From: Arachidicoccus rhizosphaerae
GTDB lineage: Bacteria; Bacteroidota; Bacteroidia; Chitinophagales; Chitinophagaceae
Length of the DNA: 54,677 bases
Direction of reading: 5' to 3'
NCBI RefSeq assembly: GCF_900107765.1
Contig: NZ_FNQY01000027.1
Location: 1 to 54,677 of the forward strand
Shown here: positions 52,790-54,677 of the stretch, piece by piece
Layout: every line of letters starts with the position of its first letter
Position numbering within the stretch: the first letter of the stretch is position 1
Made by a program: the position numbers and the translations under genes
Notes under the pieces: model-generated
What the model was told of the DNA's origin: nothing
Databases searched by the model: none
The model's input: only the letters and a program-made list of their open reading frames with translations

Positions 52790-54525
52790 TGCAAAAGCAA
52801 TACGACATACAGACCCTGATGGCTTATCTGGCTGGCAAGCTGGACGCCAGAGCCATGCACGAACTGGAAAAGCAGGCGTTGGAAGATCCTTTGCTAAGTG
52901 AAGCGCTGGAAGGACTTAGAGAAAATAATGAGGTGTCTGAACCGGACCTGGAGCAAACCATGCAGCGCCTGTCAGACAGACTGGATCAAAGGGTAGCGCA
53001 AAGCAAAACAGTTACCGGGCCGGAACAAGACGGTGACACCGCAGACGCAGCGATAAACCTGCCCGTAACCTCTATTAATGCGCATAAAACTAATTTTAAT
53101 AAACGACGCCTATGGGCCGCTGCAGCCGCCATTTTCTTTTTATTAAGCGGCGGGCTATTGTATTTTGTCCTGCAGCGTGGAGACGCAACTAAAAAAGGTA
53201 CACCTGCAACGGAGGTTGTCGCACTGGGAAGTAAAGATAATGTACAGCGCCCTTCCGTGGCAGATTCGGGATTGGATACCGCAACGGATGTGGCTAACGC
53301 GGTAGCGCAGGCTTTGTCTGATCATCAAAATAATCTGGCAGATAGTGAGCAGGCGGATCAGTCCAAAGAACTCGCAAAAGCACAGACAACAATACGGGCA
53401 ATACCCAAAAGTCCGGCATTGATTACGGAGCGTTCAGCGCACCTGCCGGAGCCCGGAGCGAATCCGGCAAGGAATCCGGCGGCGGATCTGGCAGGCACTG
53501 TGAATAGTCTAAAGCCGGCAGATATTTCCGCCGGCCAGCTGATCCATGATAGTCTTTTGCGAACTCCTTTACCCAATCCCGGACAGCTGGCAACTGCTTT
53601 ACAGGGAAAGGTGGCGGGTATCGCCATCAGCAGGGAAAATGCAGGCGTCCGGTCACCTAAAAAAAATCCGGCCTCCATGGAAAAAGCGCTTCGTCCGGCG
53701 GCTGCTTATAATGCGCAAAGTGATCAGGATAACCATGCCATGTCATCAGAGAAGGTAGCGGGGCTTCCTGCTGATAGCGCTGCAGACGCACTGGCTGAAG
53801 TGGTTATTGTCGGTTATGGGAAATCCGGTAAAAAGTTATTCGCCCGCTCAAAGCTAAAGGCTCAGGCACATGAAATCAGACTCAGGGGCGTAAGGCCGGT
53901 GTCAGACAGTTTACCCCCTGGTAAAAATGGGCAACCGCTGTATGTGATAGACGGCAGACTCTTGAACAGCGGTGAATTTGAAAATCTGAGTCCCAACAGT
54001 ATTGAAAGTGTTTCAGTTTTGTCCCCTGAGAAAGCCCCCGCCATCTATGGCGAAAAAGGTAAGTATGGGGCCGTTTTGGTTACGACCAAAGCAGGCAGCA
54101 GACTCGCCCGTGTACGCGGGGAAGGTCTTAACCGTAAGCTAATGGATAAGAAGTATGAGCAGACAAAAGTGAGGGTCAGCCGCCTGAGTGGTCATTTAAG
54201 ACCGGTTGCGGGTTTTGCGGCCTTTAAAAAATCTCTCTCAGAACAGCTGGATACTGATTTATCCAGTGGTGTGATTAGTCTAAGGGATAAGGGTAGCCTG
54301 ATTTTTGAATTGCGGTTAACTGGTAATGGAAATAATAGAATTGACATTTTTAATATCCGGGCCAAAAATCCAAACCTTATTCAATGGTTTAAATCGGCGC
54401 TGACAAAACAGGATAACTGGTATCAGTGGCAGCCTGAGTCGCCGGCGGATAATTCTGCTAATGCTACTTCCGGGGCTACGGAAAAACAGGCCCCCACAAA
54501 AATAAAGATAAGCCTGCTGGAATAG
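52789..54525 (+). CDS. Anti-sigma-like membrane protein with SusC plug motifs and possible TonB-like C-terminus
   Basis: A single-pass protein of 578 residues. Residues 1-60 resemble the N-terminus of Bacteroidota anti-sigma proteins ([34 protein letters not shown]). One helix lies at about 108-128; the rest is periplasmic. A Ser/Ala/Asp-rich linker precedes SusC plug motifs: [12 protein letters not shown] (270-281), [10 protein letters not shown] (337-346), PLYVIDG (383-389), IESVSVL (405-411) and [19 protein letters not shown] (418-436). In SusC the VxxGYGK motif comes first and ALxGxxxGI second, so here the order is changed. Residues about 470-548 ([25 protein letters not shown]) resemble TonB C-terminal-type domains. 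The start overlaps the sigma stop. Function beyond sigma control is inference. Confidence 0.8.
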   Translation: MQKQYDIQTLMAYLAGKLDARAMHELEKQALEDPLLSEALEGLRENNEVSEPDLEQTMQRLSDRLDQRVAQSKTVTGPEQDGDTADAAINLPVTSINAHKTNFNKRRLWAAAAAIFFLLSGGLLYFVLQRGDATKKGTPATEVVALGSKDNVQRPSVADSGLDTATDVANAVAQALSDHQNNLADSEQADQSKELAKAQTTIRAIPKSPALITERSAHLPEPGANPARNPAADLAGTVNSLKPADISAGQLIHDSLLRTPLPNPGQLATALQGKVAGIAISRENAGVRSPKKNPASMEKALRPAAAYNAQSDQDNHAMSSEKVAGLPADSAADALAEVVIVGYGKSGKKLFARSKLKAQAHEIRLRGVRPVSDSLPPGKNGQPLYVIDGRLLNSGEFENLSPNSIESVSVLSPEKAPAIYGEKGKYGAVLVTTKAGSRLARVRGEGLNRKLMDKKYEQTKVRVSRLSGHLRPVAGFAAFKKSLSEQLDTDLSSGVISLRDKGSLIFELRLTGNGNNRIDIFNIRAKNPNLIQWFKSALTKQDNWYQWQPESPADNSANATSGATEKQAPTKIKISLLE

Positions 54526-54547
54526 AATAATTTCGGCTAAATCTTAT

Positions 54548-54582
54548 TTTGAGGTGCCAGCCAGGGAATATCCGTATCTTCG
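54548..54582 (+). promoter_or_regulatory. Promoter of the AAA-ATPase/DUF1703-type gene
   Basis: TTTG (54548-54551), 23 nt, TATCTTCG (54575-54582), one mismatch from TAnnTTTG, ending 4 nt before the ATG at 54587. Confidence 0.4.
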
Positions 54583-54586
54583 CTGT

Positions 54587-54677
54587 ATGTTAAGAAAATA
54601 CCCCATTGGCATACAGAGTTTCCGGGAAATCCGGCAGGGAGGTTATGTTTATATTGATAAAACTAAGATTATCCACC
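54587..54677 (+). CDS. AAA-ATPase-like / DUF1703 protein, first 30 codons (partial)
   Basis: The visible N-terminus reads [17 protein letters not shown] then [11 protein letters not shown], the starting consensus of the AAA-ATPase_like plus PD-(D/E)XK nuclease (DUF1703) proteins, which are abundant in gut and soil Bacteroidota. The Asp-Lys-Thr just before the ATPase P-loop is the family hallmark. The gene continues beyond base 54677, so the ATPase and nuclease parts are not visible. These proteins are of unknown role; some lie in mobile or defence-like contexts. Confidence 0.75.
   Translation, partial: MLRKYPIGIQSFREIRQGGYVYIDKTKIIH

Overview
The window reads as chromosomal DNA of a Bacteroidota bacterium, most likely a Chitinophagaceae-type soil or plant-associated species. 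Lineage markers are a SusC/SusD pair with an STN-domain SusC, a FecR anti-sigma factor with a DUF4974-like end, Bacteroidota-restricted families (DUF3822, DUF4290, YfbK-type vWA proteins with a carboxypeptidase-like regulatory domain), and promoters of the TTTG / TAnnTTTG type rather than -35/-10 boxes. The genus is not determinable from the sequence alone.

Layout. 1-140 is the 3' end of a transposase, followed by an AT-rich stretch and two family-2 glycosyltransferases (503-2485) that converge on a GT4 glycosyltransferase and a YfhO-type membrane protein (2497-6196, minus). Next come a C-terminal processing protease (minus), tRNA-His, a DUF445-like membrane protein, a TonB-dependent receptor, a methyltransferase and a Smr-less MutS2. 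15888-22949 is a complete nutrient-uptake module, ECF sigma / FecR / SusC / SusD, followed after a terminator by a secreted S9 peptidase, which suggests peptide rather than glycan uptake. 26291-31765 (minus) is a housekeeping operon: DUF3822, rsmD, 5-formyl-THF cyclo-ligase, lpxK, rnr. 31962-38351 (plus) holds pdxJ, an ArsC/YffB-like protein, a large AsmA-like protein, an ABC ATPase with its membrane partner, and an AlkB-like dioxygenase. 38372-40513 (minus) is the kdsC-like / UbiA / Maf operon. 41029-42411 (plus) has YajQ and an Asn-rich DUF4290 protein; 42607-45449 (minus) has a GH25 lysozyme and LepA. The last part carries a vWA/YfbK protein (minus), a GH95-like glycosidase, an EamA transporter (minus), a second ECF sigma / anti-sigma pair, and the first codons of an AAA-ATPase/DUF1703-type protein that runs off the window.

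The most interesting points are: (i) the second anti-sigma-like protein, whose periplasmic part contains SusC plug motifs in shuffled order plus a possible TonB C-terminal-like domain, and the nearby vWA protein that carries the same plug motifs in reduced form; (ii) three structured intergenic regions that could be ncRNAs or complex terminators (40593-40812, 42444-42538, 45494-45630); (iii) several genes with the -7 promoter box only about 4-7 nt before the ATG, predicting leaderless or nearly leaderless mRNAs; and (iv) apparent loss of a key residue in RsmD (Gly for Asp in the DPPY motif) and in the GH95-like enzyme. No CRISPR array, rRNA or prophage was seen.
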